Positions 17,268 to 31,345 are shown, counted from the first letter of the stretch. The stretch is 64,000 nucleotides of DNA from Anoplopoma fimbria (GCF_027596085.1 NC_072472.1:24738791-24802790), one strand, 5' to 3'. Translations and numbers: made by a program. Notes: generated by a model not told the origin, from the letters alone.

Positions 17268-17485
17268 CCGTCCCGCAGCGGCTCCTGGCCGGGCTCTGGC
17301 CGTGGCTGCTCATGGCGGCCCTGCAGGTGGTGCTGGGCCAGCCGGGCCTGGAGGCCGAGCGGCCGGTCCTCCGAGCGGTCATCAAGGTGGCCCTGCTGAA
17401 CCCCGAGCCGGCGGGGAAGCCTCTCACTCTGAAGGGGGTGTTCGTGAGAGGAAGCGAAGGCTACGCGGAGGGGAAACTCATGCAG
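17264..17485 (+). CDS. rnf43: RNF43 E3 ubiquitin ligase, first coding exon only (partial)
   Basis: RNF43 is a membrane RING E3 ligase that ubiquitinates Frizzled receptors and lowers Wnt signalling; R-spondin and LGR proteins remove it. This exon encodes 74 residues and ends in phase 0 at a strong donor, CAG|GTGAGG. Residues 1-25 look like a signal peptide, with Arg6 followed by the hydrophobic LLAGLWPWLLMAALQVVLG. LWPWLLMA, then GKPLTLKGVF and AEGKLMQ, match the vertebrate RNF43 N terminus, the start of the protease-associated ectodomain. The rest of the ectodomain, the transmembrane helix and the RING domain were not found in the window and should lie beyond 64000. ZNRF3 is the paralogue, but the LWPWLLMA signal and the hsf5/supt4h1 linkage favour RNF43. 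Confidence 0.9.
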
Positions 17486-19332
17486 GTGAGGTGTCATAAG
17501 TTACCAACACAGGTGCACTCCTTCACCTGCACACACAGAACCCACTGGTGCTGGTGCCCACCTGCTGTCAGAGTTGTGCAGCTGTGTCACACTCACTACA
17601 GGCTCTCCTGAGAGAACATAGCGCCCCTGAAAGCTGTCAGGAATTGAATGCCTTGCTCAAAGACACTCAGCAATGTTGATGAGTGGGAATATGTGGTCTT
17701 GACGGACAGCCTTGTGGCATGGCATCCTTTTGACATTGATATACAGTTGAAATGGCCTGTTGCTCTGGTAACCATTTTGTCCGAATAGACTCTCCCACTG
17801 GCTATTCTTATGGTAGATGTTCCACTGCTGACTGGTCATTTAGAAACTACTAAACTTGAATATTTATGTAAAGAAACAGGGGAGTAATAATTCAACATCC
17901 AACATCCATATATAAGAAAAGGGTTCATTTGAAAATGAGTTTTCAGAACACACCGCCTGTCTTTAAGTGCGTCCGTCCTTCTGTGGATTGACTGTTGGTC
18001 CCACATGTTTCTGTAGCCTAAGACAAACGTTTTCACAGCATCCACTTGATGATAAATCAAATGATGTGAACACCTGAACTTGTTGCCAAATTTCAGTCCA
18101 AATACTGTGGTGACCATTGGTTGCTTAAATTCCTTGAACAATAGTGAGGACATGCAGGTGTTTATTGAGGTTAGTTTGTTGATCATTCTATTTATTACTT
18201 CACCCTGGGTTTGGTTGATGTTGCCAACTTTTTCTTTTTTTAATGTGTGCTCTTTCAAATATGACAGCTTTGTTTTGCACTAACTATTCCTGGCTTTTAA
18301 ATGCTCTTCCAACATTTTTAATATGAAGGTGTGGCCGAAGACTCTTAAACAACTCAGCAAATCATGTTTAGACTCATGCAAACCTATAATTGGAGCAACA
18401 TATTTTTTTTTCCCATTTATAAAATGCAAAGCAAATGTAAAGTATGCACTCTATTCAGTGTGCATATTTAGGATTGAGGAGTGGATTAAGGCTCCCGGGG
18501 CTTAAAGCCTCGGCTGTGTCAATTTATTTACCGTCTCCAGGGGAAACGTGACGACAGATATGAGGTGCTGTAGGGTCTTGTCTCTTCTCACTCACTGGGC
18601 GTGGGAGGTTTTGTGAATGGCAAGCCAGATGCATGCAGTTAGCCATAATTGATAAGGATTTACACGGTAAAGCCCCTGTATAAAACACCGCGAACAGCCG
18701 CCGCTGTTTTTCCTCTCCAGGTAAAGCCGATTTGTCTGTGTGGGATGTTGACAACATGTTACGGATGCTTATCACAGCGCAGGTGAGATCAGAGACACTT
18801 CAGGCTCTCTGGGATTTCCAGCTTCCTTTATTTTTTTCACATCCCCATAAAACCTTGCGCAGTATTTTGTAGCGCTCCAAACACAAAATGTGCTGTAGAG
18901 GAAATACACGAAAATATAATAACCCCCTGTGGGTCTCTGCAGGGAGCTTTAGCAACACACTGTAAAGCAGCACATGGGTGACGGAGCGGGATCAAGACTG
19001 TAGAAGTGATATCTGCCTGGATTGCACCAGTACCACATTGTGGTTCTGTCCGAGGTAAGGAAGGTATAGACTCTCTTTCCAGGCTGTTCCCACCGTGCAC
19101 AGAGGTGGTGATATGCTGCAGGATGCTCTTTGTTGCAGCTTAGGCCTGTTCCAACAGGTCCTCATCGCCTCTGCAGGCTGCTTTACGGTCCCGCTTTATG
19201 TTCTTGTCTTCCAGTGGGTGAGTGGGGGTGGGGGGGTGAAGGCTTGAAGGGAGGTTGAGTTCCATAGATGGATGCTCTGCCTCACACACTGTCTTTGTAC
19301 TGTTTTTCTTTCTTCAATTACTCCTCTCTATG

Positions 19333-19559
19333 TTAAAGGGATAGTTCACCCCAAAATCAAACATACATATATTCCCTCTTACCTGCAGTGCAATTTATCA
19401 ATTTTGGTGCGAGTTGCCGAGTGTTGGCAATCTCTCTGCGGCACATATCTCAGAAATTAGGCAACTCACACCAAAACAATCTAGATTGATTAATAGCTCT
19501 TCAGGTAAGAGGGGAAAAAAATGTATTTTGATTTTGGTGGTGAACTGTCCCTTCTTTAA
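19333..19559. mobile_element. MITE-like fold-back element, TTAA-flanked
   Basis: TTAA is followed by AAGGGATAGTTCACCCC and AAAATCAAA. The other end, read on the minus strand, is TTAAAGAAGGGACAGTTCACC and AAAATCAAA. An inner nested inverted repeat pairs TTTTGGTGCGAGTTGCC with GGCAACTCACACCAAAA, and CCCTCTTACCTG with CAGGTAAGAGGG. TTAA ends fit a piggyBac- or Kolobok-type target site. There is no transposase, so it is non-autonomous. Confidence 0.8.
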
Positions 19560-22500
19560 ACACTGTTCATGTATTATCCTGAACACAAAGGAAAGTTGTA
19601 TTCTAGTAAGCGTAACTCCTGCCTCAGAAGTGACTCCAGATGTCACTCTGGACCACGCTGAAGCGCTACAGACACTTTTCATAAGCAGCATAAACAGTTA
19701 TTACTTATCATTTTGGCCCCATGCTGATCTTCATAGTCATGTTGCTCCTCTGAGCTTTGGCTTGATTTTGAGGGTTTTATAAGAACATTTTGGAAGTTGA
19801 TTTCTAGGAAAGCGGCATTCGGCATTAGAAGTTAAACAGTGTTTTGCAACGTTGAAAAAGATCAACTTTCACTCTTTTACTGTTACTTCAAACGGTACAG
19901 ATTGCACGTATTGTAGCCTTTTGGCCATGTACGTTTTTGTAGAGGCAGACCTGGAGTTTCTTCTCTCATAAATCATCAGATGCTGTTCTGATCTTGTTTG
20001 CTAACACATGTAAGGACCGAACTCCAAACGAGTGCCTGGGATAGAAGGAATTCCCAGTTTTCCCCTCAAAGTCATGGGACTTTGCTCTGGTACACATCTC
20101 CCTCTGATCTATTAAACTGTGATCTCCCTGGAAGTGTGCCCTGTCCTCTGAATGAACACGTTCATTGGAACACTGGCTGGGGTCCGGCCAGCGCTATTTG
20201 GACAAATACAAGTACCGAGGAATTTTGACTCCCTCCCCCCTTTTTTTTCCAAAACGAAGCTTGCATTATGACCAGAGGAGAAGTGCAAAGGCTTCTGGGA
20301 TAGCTTTGAACTTGAGAGGACTGTCCTCTGTTGAGAGAAGGAGTTTGAGTTTATCCTCCAATGGGCATTGAGCCATAGAGAACATCATAAGGGCTCCACC
20401 TTTTCTTTTTTTTTTGTTGCTTTAAGCCATCTTGACTTTCTTTTCATCCTTGCGCTGTATTTTTGTGTCTTTGTACTTTGAAATGTTGAATTGACCTTTG
20501 AGAGCTCCCTTAAATACATCAGCTATAATTAAGGCAGGGCAGGCAATTGACTGAACACCAGTTAACTGTGCACCACTTCACATTCCTCCGTCTCCCTCCT
20601 CAGTGTCCCACTAGGTACTGAGTGCCTCCCCGGCTCCGCAGTCCGAGGCTGGTATCTGCGTGTTCTGGCACGGCCATTTGGGAACGAGGGATGGGAGGGC
20701 GGAGGCGGCGCTGAGGGAGAACATCAAAGCGCGTCCAGTTCGGAACGTGAGCTGGGATGATTAAAAAACCGAAGGCTGTTTACACTGCACTTCCCACATG
20801 GGCCCTAGCCTCTCTCCCCCACCCTCCCTCTAGATTTCCTGTCCATACTTCCTATCTCCCTGGATTGAGATAACAGCCTGTCCAGGGCTCCTCGGGGCTC
20901 CTCGCCGCTTTATGTGGAGGTGCTGCTGCGCATAGCTTTGCTTTTGTACACGTGGCATAACATAGCTATATATATGAATATATATTCATTTATTTTCCTG
21001 AAGTGTGTCCAGGTCCCTGGAACTTCTTGTGGGGGTGTCATATCAGCCCTCTAAACTCCTTATTGTGGGAGAACTGTGAAGAATATGAAAATCATCAGGA
21101 TAGGATCAGAAAATGGGTTTGACTTGAGTGTTTTAGAATATTTTGTGTATGTAGCAACATGGATATAGATGAATTAAACTGTGGAAAGGAATATCTTGAC
21201 AGTAAAATAACTGAATATATGACTATTGTGAATGACGAGTGCTACGTTGTTTACTATAAACTTAGTGCTTTGCCCTCAATTTTGTATTTTCCTTTATAAG
21301 AACCTCCCATTATCTGCTTGTTAATGAATCTGGAGCACCCTCCAGGTTAAAAACCAACGCATTTGGCTCTGAAGTCCAATTGTTTTGTTTTTTACAATAC
21401 ATTAACAGTGGGTGCAGCAGTAGAAAAAGGCCTGAATTTTGCTGCAAGCCTCAGTTCACGTCCCCCATATGAGACCCCGACGTAAACAGCAGGAGAACAC
21501 GTCTATCAGTCCTATCTGCCCCGCAGCCACACTGGCAGTTCTATAAAGGTACCAATGAAATCGGCATAAGCTCACAATTTCCCCCCGCTCTGCCACAGCG
21601 GCTGTTGAAAAGAACGCCGACTTTTCTGTGATTAACTAATGTTTGTGTAAAAAAAAAAACCTGTTGAAGCCAGTGTATCACATAAGAAACACACTCAGCA
21701 CCTTTTGATACAGAGATTATTCACATTCCTTTATGTGGCCGGCTCACTCGGATCTCCCGTCTAGACATGCTGGTCTTTTTTTTAATTTCCATATGTTCAT
21801 CAGCTCAGCCCGCCGCTAGTGCTTTTCCTATCATCTCCTATAACCTCCAGTGATCTGAGACCACCATTCCATGTCGCTCGCCTTGAACAGACCCCCACGC
21901 GTTGTCCGACCTACAGACAAAGCTCTGGACTAATGGTTTCTCCTCCTGAGCGTGGGGGGGGGGATCTGACAGAGCAGGAAGCAGCGGCTGGTGCCGTCCT
22001 GTCCACCCCTCTTCCACAGGAGATGGCTGCTGGAGATGTTTCTCGGGGCACTGGGAAGAAAAAGGGGAGAGAGGCAGGTAAGGGGGAAACATGGCAAATC
22101 TCTTAATCCCGCCGGCCCCCTTCTTTTTAAGTCATTAGACCAGGTCTGGAATTCACGGACATTATACAACACATTCTTTTCTACTTTTCGTAGCTCTCCT
22201 CATGCACAAATCAAGAGAAAGTTGTGCTACTGTCTCCGTCTACGCATGCAAAAGAGTCCCATGCTTAATACCACGTTGGTCTTGTAGCATATCTATGTAG
22301 AGCATGCAAACACACACACATGCTTAGTACTCAAACAATGCAGTATGGTAAATTCATTACTACTGGTCTTCTTCTTGAACCGACCCACAGACAGGGAGAG
22401 TTGGAGAGTGAAAGGGGAACACCAGGTCTGAAACAAACAGCGTTACAAAACCTCAAAAGTGAGGATTTGTCCGGCTCCACCGCTATGTTTGTGTGTGTGT

Positions 22501-22786
22501 GTGCTTTCATATTCACACAGTTCATTGATCTCAGACAAAGTGGTGGAAAAACTTGAAATGGTGCACACACACATAAATACACACTTAACCGAAAATGATA
22601 ATGATACAGGCTTTGTCTCGCTCTTCTTTTGGAGCAGTTTTATTGTGTTTCCCTTTGAGAAACCACCGGGGCCACTGGAGGAGCTCTTTTAAATTGTGCC
22701 ATCGTGTATAGCCACACATCCATTACAATCTAGGGCAGTGAGTCACCCCTGATTATAAAAGAGCACACGCATGCACTCGCATACAA

Positions 22787-22812
22787 ACACACACACACAC
22801 ACACACGCACAC
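22787..22812. repeat. Short (CA)n microsatellite
   Basis: A short CA run in the rnf43 intron, followed by CGCACACACAGG. Confidence 0.85.
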
Positions 22813-23397
22813 ACAGGCGTTTTCCTTTGATGGTGCCGTACCTGACATAGGGCCAGGCGTGGCCAGGCGTGGCCAGGGTGTGTTCAGGGTCAGCGGAATT
22901 CAATTATGTCGGGTTAAACAGTTCTGAATACCTTGGCATTTTTGCATTCCCACTGAGATTGGGATCTCGTGCAACCTTTCTGAATTTGTCCCGACGGTGC
23001 AGGTCAAGTGAAGCACCTGTCCTCCAACCTTCCAGTTGAAACCGATCCACTGGGAGTACAGAGGAAAGGCTCAGGCCAAGCTTTCCCTTCCCCAGGGATC
23101 AAGGCCACATTTATAGAGTTTTGCAGAGAACCATGTTGCAACAGATGACAACTGCACCATATGGCAGCAGGATCGCTTATAAAACATGTACTGTGAAACA
23201 CTGGAGAAATCAGAATAGTTGAAATAGTTGGTCTTGCCTTTGGAGAAAAAGTAAGCAAATTAAGCGCATCATAGTTTAACAACCAGTCCAGTGATTTATG
23301 CCCCCACAACTGTGGCCGGGACATTATGTTTTCAGTTTGTTTCTGTACGTGAATAGGATAAAATGATGAAGTGATAATTCTAGTTATTCATGCTTAT

Positions 23398-23790
23398 AGC
23401 ATTGCTCTAGGGATGGTCATGTCGTCGTTACAATAACTATTGTATGGATTGCCATGAAATTTGCCCTGATGTTTCCATGTGAGACACCATGAGCTCGACA
23501 TCCGTGGTTTTCATTAAATGCGTCACAGATGTTGTTAGCATGCTAACATGCTAAGCTAAGAAGGTTGAACATGGTAAACATTACACCTGTTACACATTCA
23601 CTTGTTGGTGTTGTCATAGGGAGCATGTTAGCACGCCCACGTAAGCATTTATTTCAAAGGCCCGCTGTGTGTGAGTACAGACTCTATACACCAGTTGTTG
23701 AACGCTTGTCTGTGATACGTTTGTGTGCATAAATTGCATTGTGGTGATGAATTAAACTCCTAAGTGTTAGTACTCATTTGGGACCTCATT
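23398..23790 (+). repeat. Dispersed teleost repeat, family A, forward copy
   Basis: The copy begins with a GGATTGCCATGAAATTTG-type block, continues to GTTAGCATGCTAACATGCTA, and ends in GGGAGCATGTTAGCACGC. The two halves match, respectively, the copies at 58290-58745 and 39568-39790, so it is a longer member of the family. It is diverged, and therefore old. Confidence 0.75.
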
Positions 23791-24588
23791 TCTGCTTTTG
23801 CTGTTATATCATCAGACAGGGAATATCCTGTTAAACTGGGCCAAATGACTTCATAGATATTGATTTTTATCGTGAAGTCCCTCGTAGATTTATCTGCCCC
23901 GCCTGCGGTGGCGAAAGCGGCCCCTCGGCTCCTGCTAACATCAAAGGGGCCCGGAAGCTTCTCTGCAGTTTCTCATTTTCTCTTTTTGTCTCGCTCCTCT
24001 TCCTCCCACGGCGCGGCTTCAAATTCCTCCTCCTCACCTCCTCTCCTCCAACCAGTCCTCTCTTGTTTCTTGACAGCTCTTTAAAACGGCTGTAATTCAT
24101 TGCATGTGCTTCAGTTTCAAGGGCAAAAATGGCTACATGCACTCAAAAGGCAGGAAGCGCTTAGTTTGCTGAGGAATTGGAGGAAAAGAGTCATCACCAT
24201 ACCACAGATAAATGCTCCCTGACAAACTCCCTCCCTCTCTTCGGCTCCCCGTGGTTCCTCCAGTCACTCTCTCAGGCATTTTTTTTATTATTTTGGTATG
24301 GCTTTGTGTTTGCCGCTGCAATAACACCTCCCAGCAATGCAAATTCATACACAGTTTGGTTCTTGTACATTAAGCTGAAAACGATTTGAACTTTTTTCCC
24401 ATGCGTGTCATATATTGTTTAAAAAGCAGAATCTGCAGTGAGAACAGAGCAAGTCTTCTGAGTGGAAGCACATTTTCTACTTTTCCGCCTGAACGCTCGG
24501 CTCAACGATCCGCGAGAAGAGAAGCTTTTCACCTGTGTGACGGTCTGATTCTTTATGTATGTGTGTACAAGCATGAGTGAGCCTTTGG

Positions 24589-24749
<161 letters not shown>

Positions 24750-25687
24750 TGCACAGGAGGCGGAGCTCCCATACTGAGATCATTTACCAAACTCTATTAA
24801 GCGGGATCAAAGTGACTTAGATCTTTCAGTGCTGCATGACTACAAAAGCCATATTGTAACCCCAGATCCAGGGAGATAGTGCCGCTGACAAAAAATGCTT
24901 TATGTCTGCAGAAGTCACATGGTCACTTCCAAACAACAAACAGCATGTCCCGTTCTTGACCTTTTTTTTTTCTTCTTTTTTTTTTTGCCTTCTACTCAGA
25001 AAGGCTTCAGTGTTAGTTTCAGTAATGCTCCTCATACTTCCGTGCTGCATGCAGGGTTGGATTTATTGAATTAGAAAAGCTGAATGTAAATGTGAAATAG
25101 CACTAAAGTGACTTGACACGAAAATATTGGCCTTCCACTGTGGCCTTGCAACACTGTAATACACACTGCAGTGTAGCCACGTTAGCTGTGTTTGGTCTAT
25201 TCAACATGGGGTATTCAGTAGCTATCGATTAAACAATAACAACCTTCCCAATACTGGCACATTTATGAAATTCTGGCCTGGCTCATAGAGTGAGTTAAAG
25301 TTCAGTGCAGTTTGACACTACAGATCCCAGAATTCTTTGGGCAAAGACAGCAGCCCCTTTGTTAGAAATACAAAAGAAAAGTTTACTGCGGCCAAACAAA
25401 CTCGATATGAAGAGCCAGCAGTGCCAACCTTGCTGAAGAATATGTTGAGCTTCCTGTGGCTCCTTCACAATAAAAGCCTCTTTGTGTTTCGCCAGTTGAA
25501 TATGTGTTTAATGTAATTTAGCCGTCGGTTTGTACTAGCAGTAATTTATGACAGTTCTGTTACATAGAGTGGACAGTAAACAGTGTGGTTTATACCAATG
25601 AGATTCAATTACAGGAGCGGTTTTGGGATTAATCAATTTAAAGCACTTAATCTAGAAACGGGAATGTATGACTGTATCTGTGTCCTA

Positions 25688-25737
25688 TGCTAATTGTTCA
25701 GCTCACATAATCAACTATGTGAGCTGAACAATTAGCA
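25688..25737. repeat. Perfect 22-bp inverted repeat with 6-nt loop
   Basis: The arms run 25688-25709 (TGCTAATTGTTCAGCTCACA plus TA) and 25716-25737 as an exact reverse complement, around an ATCAAC loop. Neither a poly(T) tract nor recognisable miRNA features flank it. Confidence 0.95.
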
Positions 25738-26281
25738 AAACTCACGATGAGACTTTGAAAATAAACTGTAAACCAGATAACAAGTTTTCTCCGCTAGTAA
25801 TTCAGTTACAGTCATGATGTCAACATGTTTGTCCTCGCTTTCACCTTTTCTTGTCTTCCTGACTTCAGATGGCCTGTAATTGATGATAATATCCTGATAT
25901 CTTTAGCTGAACAGAAATATACTTTATCATTATGTTGTTTGGCTTGAAATACAGCTGTGTTTTTACCCTTGGCAGTTGCTCGCCTGCTCCTAACGACTGC
26001 TGCTGTGAGCGGAAGGTGAATGATTGTTCTCTGTGAACACGGCCGATCATCATACTTCCAGTCACATGCCTGCCAGCATGATAGATGGCTGTTCTCTCGG
26101 TCGGACTAAATGAAAAGTGCATGGTTCTGAATCAGACAAAGGCTTAGTATGTCTGCCAGACAAGTGTGTTTAACTGATGCTTTCTTCTCCGTTCACCTGC
26201 AGAGAAAGTTTTCCTCTTACCCTCCGGGGAGTTTTTGTAGAAAAGCTCAGTGTTGTAACTGCTGTCACATGGCCTTGGGCA

Positions 26282-26413
<132 letters not shown>

Positions 26414-28865
26414 GCACTCACAAATGCATTTCATAAAATCTGTCCACTGCCATCAATACCACTTTTCAGACAGCTTCTGCTTCTTCGTTTCTGTCCATGT
26501 TGCACTGAAGCACCAGGTTCTCATCAGGGGCAACAGTTGTGGAACTAGTTAGTGTATATGTGCAGTAGAGATCTTCATGGGTCCGTTTGTCTCTTAGGAG
26601 CTGAGATATGTCTCAAAAGGGTCTCGTTTTTACTGCCACTGATATCAGGCCTGTGTGTCAAGATTTATGCTTATGACAATTCTTTTTTGATAATTTAATT
26701 CACAGATATTGAATTTGTCGCGCTGAGAAAACAAAAACCCTTGCAAAAAAACTAATTCTACCTATAATAACTGAGCTGCCGATTTGCACAGGACTAATAT
26801 TATTACATGAGCTCTGTGTTTGGCGAATTACGGTGAGTAATTTGTTGGACTGACAGGATTAAGATCTCAAACAACCTCCACAATTATAACAAATTACTAG
26901 AGGTCCCCCAGGTAATACTAGTCAAGTAGCTTCCCTTCCAAGTAGCTCCAAATTGATCATATGAATGCTGGTTATTTGACAGAGTTGTGCAAACATATCT
27001 CCACATATAAGATTGTTCAGTGCGGCTCTGCATGCTCTTCTTAACAATGTTATAAAGGCCCTTCAGTCACCGTGAGGCAATTTCAAAGCTTAAACTCCCT
27101 TGAAGCGTGCAATAAAAATTCTGCCACCAGCCATGCAGTGACCTTGTTGCACGCTCCAAAAACAACTAAACCCAAACTTGACTGCGCCTCGTGGACCATC
27201 TAAAGACCCTCAGGAGAGGACTGCGTATCGAGAAGACCCATTCCGATTGGCCATGACCTCCCGACTAGCTTCTCCTAATTAAAAGCCGTCCCCCTCTGTG
27301 CCTCCCTCTCTTGTCCAAAGTAAATACCTTGGCACCCAGCAGGAATGCTGATGGACTGCTGCTTAGGGTGCTCTGAGAGTGGCTCGAGACAGTCGCTGAC
27401 TCCCCTCATGTTTAACCCTCCGGAGCGTGGTGCAGCCAACATTAACAGCATCGGAAACACAAATGACTTCACCGTTGGACTCGCTCAAAGTATGCATCAC
27501 TATCTTGGCTTTTCCATGCCAGCATGCTGTGGTGGTTTTCCACTCGGAATAAGTTCAGATCACTCTCTCTTCAAATGGCCTTGACCACAGAATGGGACTT
27601 TGTAGGGAAGTGATAGAGTCAGGGGACTTATCATCTCATCTGGGTTACATAACCTGTGTATTTACATGTACTCCAACATAAGGCTCCCTGCAGCCTGCAA
27701 GTAAAAAAACCCCCCAAAAAAACAAGAAAAAACAGATCCTTGCTGTTTCAATGTCAGCCGCCCTTGGTGTGCAGCAGTTCACTGGAATCAGGGGGCGGAT
27801 CAAAAGGCAGTCTGTATTTGAGAGAACAGGGCCATGATGTCTCATCAGGGCCATTCACCTGATAACCTCCTCTGTGGGAGCCGCGCCGAGGCAGCAGGAA
27901 AGTAGTACTTGACTGCTAACAAGCCATGTTTGCAGAGCTGCATGCAGTCATGTGGGCTCCTTTTTTTGACTTTGTGACGGTCTGTCGGTGACCAGAGCTG
28001 CCAAGCCCCAGTTCCTCACAGGCTGCTATTTAAACCCCCAGATTGCTGTGCGGGAGTGGAGTGGAGCATGGTGTTGCTCTTTGTTCTGGGCTCTAGGTTA
28101 GGGTTAGCACAGCATTACACCACAGCGGGCCCCTGAAAGCCAGCTCTGAAGACTAAAGCAGAGCTGTGTGTGGTTTGGTGTTTGGTCTGCTCACTCTGAG
28201 ATTAGAGCAGCAGGTTGGCAGAGGATTGGGTAATGACATGTCTGCCGCTCTCGAGTCCTTGGACAGTCTGGGACTGTGGGGAATACTTGAAAGCGAGACG
28301 CACGCACATACACACACACAGACACACGCATATCTACACACACGAGTGTAGCACTTCTACCTCTGGCAGGGTAAATTTGACCATGAAGAATCACCAAGAC
28401 ACGCTAACATTGTGGTTACAGAAACAACATAACATTTGTAATCTCTGCCAAATGAGATGTGACATGGTCAGCCACTAATGGTCGTGGACACAGATGACAC
28501 ATAATGTTCCACTAATGTCAGTGAGTCAAAATCTTATTTTCCAGAGCATTAAGTCTTCATGGCTGTATGCAGTGATAATAAATATGAAAATGAAGCCGTA
28601 GAACATGAGAGGAAGTGTGCATGTTATCATAAATGACGTCATGGTGACGGTACTAAAAGTTGAATGATAATGGAGAAATGCATTCATTTGAAGAGCTGTC
28701 CATTGCTTTGATCTTCACCCTCTTACACTCCGTTGACATAGGTGTTTGTGCATTCTTTCCATTTCACACACACATGTGTTTGTACATGCTTGGAATGTTT
28801 CCAAGCAAGGATAAAGTGGTTTTGTAATATTTGTGTGTTCCCAGCATATAAAGAAAAACAAGGTA

Positions 28866-29120
28866 CATAGTAACATTGTAAAATGTAAATAATGTAAAAT
28901 GCAAACGATGTAATATACAAACAATATAAAATGTAAACAACGTAAAACATAAACAACCCTAAAATGTAAACAATGTAAGATGTAAACAATGTAAAACTTA
29001 TAACGTAAAATGTAAACAACATTCAACGTAAACAATGTTAAACAAAAACAATTTAAAACATAAACAATGTAAAACGTAATCAACGTTACATGTAAACAAC
29101 GTAAAACCCAAACATAACGG
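28866..29120. repeat. Degenerate AT-rich minisatellite (AATGTAAACAATGTAAA-like)
   Basis: About 15 diverged tandem units of roughly 16-18 bp with the core TGTAAACAATGTAAAA. Units differ by substitutions and small indels, so the array is much older than those near supt4h1 and hsf5. Confidence 0.85.
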
Positions 29121-30659
29121 AAAATGCATCACAAACATCACTAACGTAACTTCGAAATAATTTAACAACACTTTCGGAAATGATCACCAGCCCCGAACAC
29201 AGGCCTCCTGGTGGAAAGCCTTTGTTTGTGTGACCCATCGACGCACCATTACTTGGCTCTTTATACCTCGTATATGTTTACATTGCAGTCAGTACAGGCT
29301 AAGTGGCGTAAAATGACACGCAAGAATGGTGTAGTTATTGTGCACGCTACATGACTTACAAATTGTCCTGTCATTCATACGCCATTTGTTGAGACCGGGC
29401 TGACGGTCTCAACCCTAGCATTTTATGAAGAAAATCCTGTTGAGTGCTCGTTATAGTACTTTGTCCTACATGAGTCAACAGCATGTTGATGAAGCCCCAG
29501 TTCAAACCTAAGAGCCAGGAGCTGAGCCAAGTGCACCAGTGATTTGCCAGAGCTATCTGAGAGCGAGGGAGAGGGAGAGTGGGATGGATGGAGGGAGGGT
29601 TGGGCTGGAGGGGGCTGGAGGGGGGCCGCAGTGCATCTACTGCAGTTCTCTGACCTACCTCCATGCCGCTGACTTCCACTGTTTACCCACTCTGTTAACT
29701 ATTACCAAAAGACTGTGTAACTTGGCTGTAGCCCAACACTCTTACACATACTGTGGCCCATTATCAAAGGAGACCTGCACTACAAGCCCTGGAGTCCTTC
29801 CAAAAAGGCCACAGCCACAGTTTCTGCTTCAGGACCTATCCCAGCACCGCAGCACTATCTGAGCACTCCCTCTGGTTTTGTCTCCCCATCCCTCCCTCTC
29901 CCTCTCCCTCCTCCTCCCTTTCTCTCTCTTTCTCCTAAACCCCGTGCTTGAACATGCACATGTTGGTTAAACTGTCCTTGGCAGGTAACTCACCCACTCA
30001 CACTTCTTTTTTTATAATCCCTTTTATGTTTGCGTTCAGTTGCTTTGGTGTGGTCACAGTACGAAAACACAGGAAGAGTAAAAACGCGAGTGCTTCACCT
30101 CATACTATGATGTTAATGTTTTTTTTTAGGATTTACATGATTGGTTTATGTCTTATTATTAAAAATACATGTTGATGTCTGACATTATGCTGCTCTCATG
30201 ATGGGAACAGCAACAAGGGAGGCTTGTGAGATTCTCGTCTTCTCATTCCATAATTGGAAATGCTATTACTTTCATTCTTTCACACATCTACCACTTACTT
30301 ACTTTCTTAATTGATTAACCAATTGTGAGGTCTATAACATATCAGAAACACAGAGCAGGAGTTAACTTATTCCAGCTCCATAACTAAAAAATAAGCAAAA
30401 AGTAGCATTTCAAATTTTGAATGATTTTTACCAGTTATCTTATATCACATAAAGGTGTCATCTGTTATCAGAATGTAAACAGTGCAGTCATCCACATTTT
30501 TAAAACCAAAAGACGAAACTAGAACCTGCTATCACTGCCAAATTGTTATCACAACTTTATTGTTTAATAACTGTGGACAAATTAAAATTTTTGCCTATTT
30601 ATTCATTAGCCCAATATTCTGAGATAACAATTCAATTATATGGCTATCTTGAGATATCA

Positions 30660-31345
30660 AACATTAGTTTTCAGTTTATTTTTTGTATAGCCCAGAATCA
30701 CAAATTACAAATTTGCCTCAGAGGGCTTTACAATCTGTGCACATGCGACATCCTCTGTCCTTCCCTCACATCGGCACAGGAAAAACTCCCCTAAAAAACC
30801 CTTTAACAGGGAGAGAAAAGGAAGAAACCTCTGGGAGAACGACAGAGGAGGGATCCTTCTCCCAGGATGGACAGAATGCAATAGATGTCATGTGTACAGA
30901 ATGAACAGCATAACAGAGATACAACACATTCAATGTATATGACATAAATGATTCATATAATAAGACTACTTATAATAACAGCAGCAATTATTACAGTAGA
31001 ATTATAATTATGAAAATAGGGATAGTAATGTGATTAATAATAATAATGGAAGTAGCAGTGGGTGTCAGTCGGCTCACAGCAGGAGGCACGACTACGGTCC
31101 AGGTACCACAACGATTCATGGAAACCTGCAGAGCGAGAAAGCAAAAGGGCTTCAGGGTGGAAGTAAAGCTAAAATGCTTAATGGTACAGGTAATAGTAAT
31201 AGTAATGTGACTAGTAATAATAATGGTGGTAGCAGTCGGTGTCAGCAGGGCCGTAGCAGGATGCACGACCACGGTCCAGGTACAGCCACGATTTATAGAA
31301 GCCTGCGCAGCGAGAAAGCACAAAGACTCCAGGGTACAAGCAAGT
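30660..31345 (+). mobile_element. Dispersed teleost repeat with internal 177-bp direct duplication
   Basis: The 5' part (TATAGCCCAGAATCACAAAT, GAGGGCTTTACAATCTGT, ATCGGCACAGGAAAAACTCC) is a segment I recognise as widely scattered in percomorph genomes. The 3' part contains two units at about 31025-31166 and 31202-31343, an exact 177-bp offset with no indel at any of three points checked. An open frame crosses both units. I cannot assign it to a named superfamily, and no transposase or reverse transcriptase was seen. Confidence 0.7.

Noticed and set aside
16836..17611. Long plus and minus frames running through the CATA array into rnf43
   Set aside because: The upstream part is microsatellite translation. 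The real rnf43 reading begins at 17264 and ends at the donor at 17486; the minus frames are shadows.
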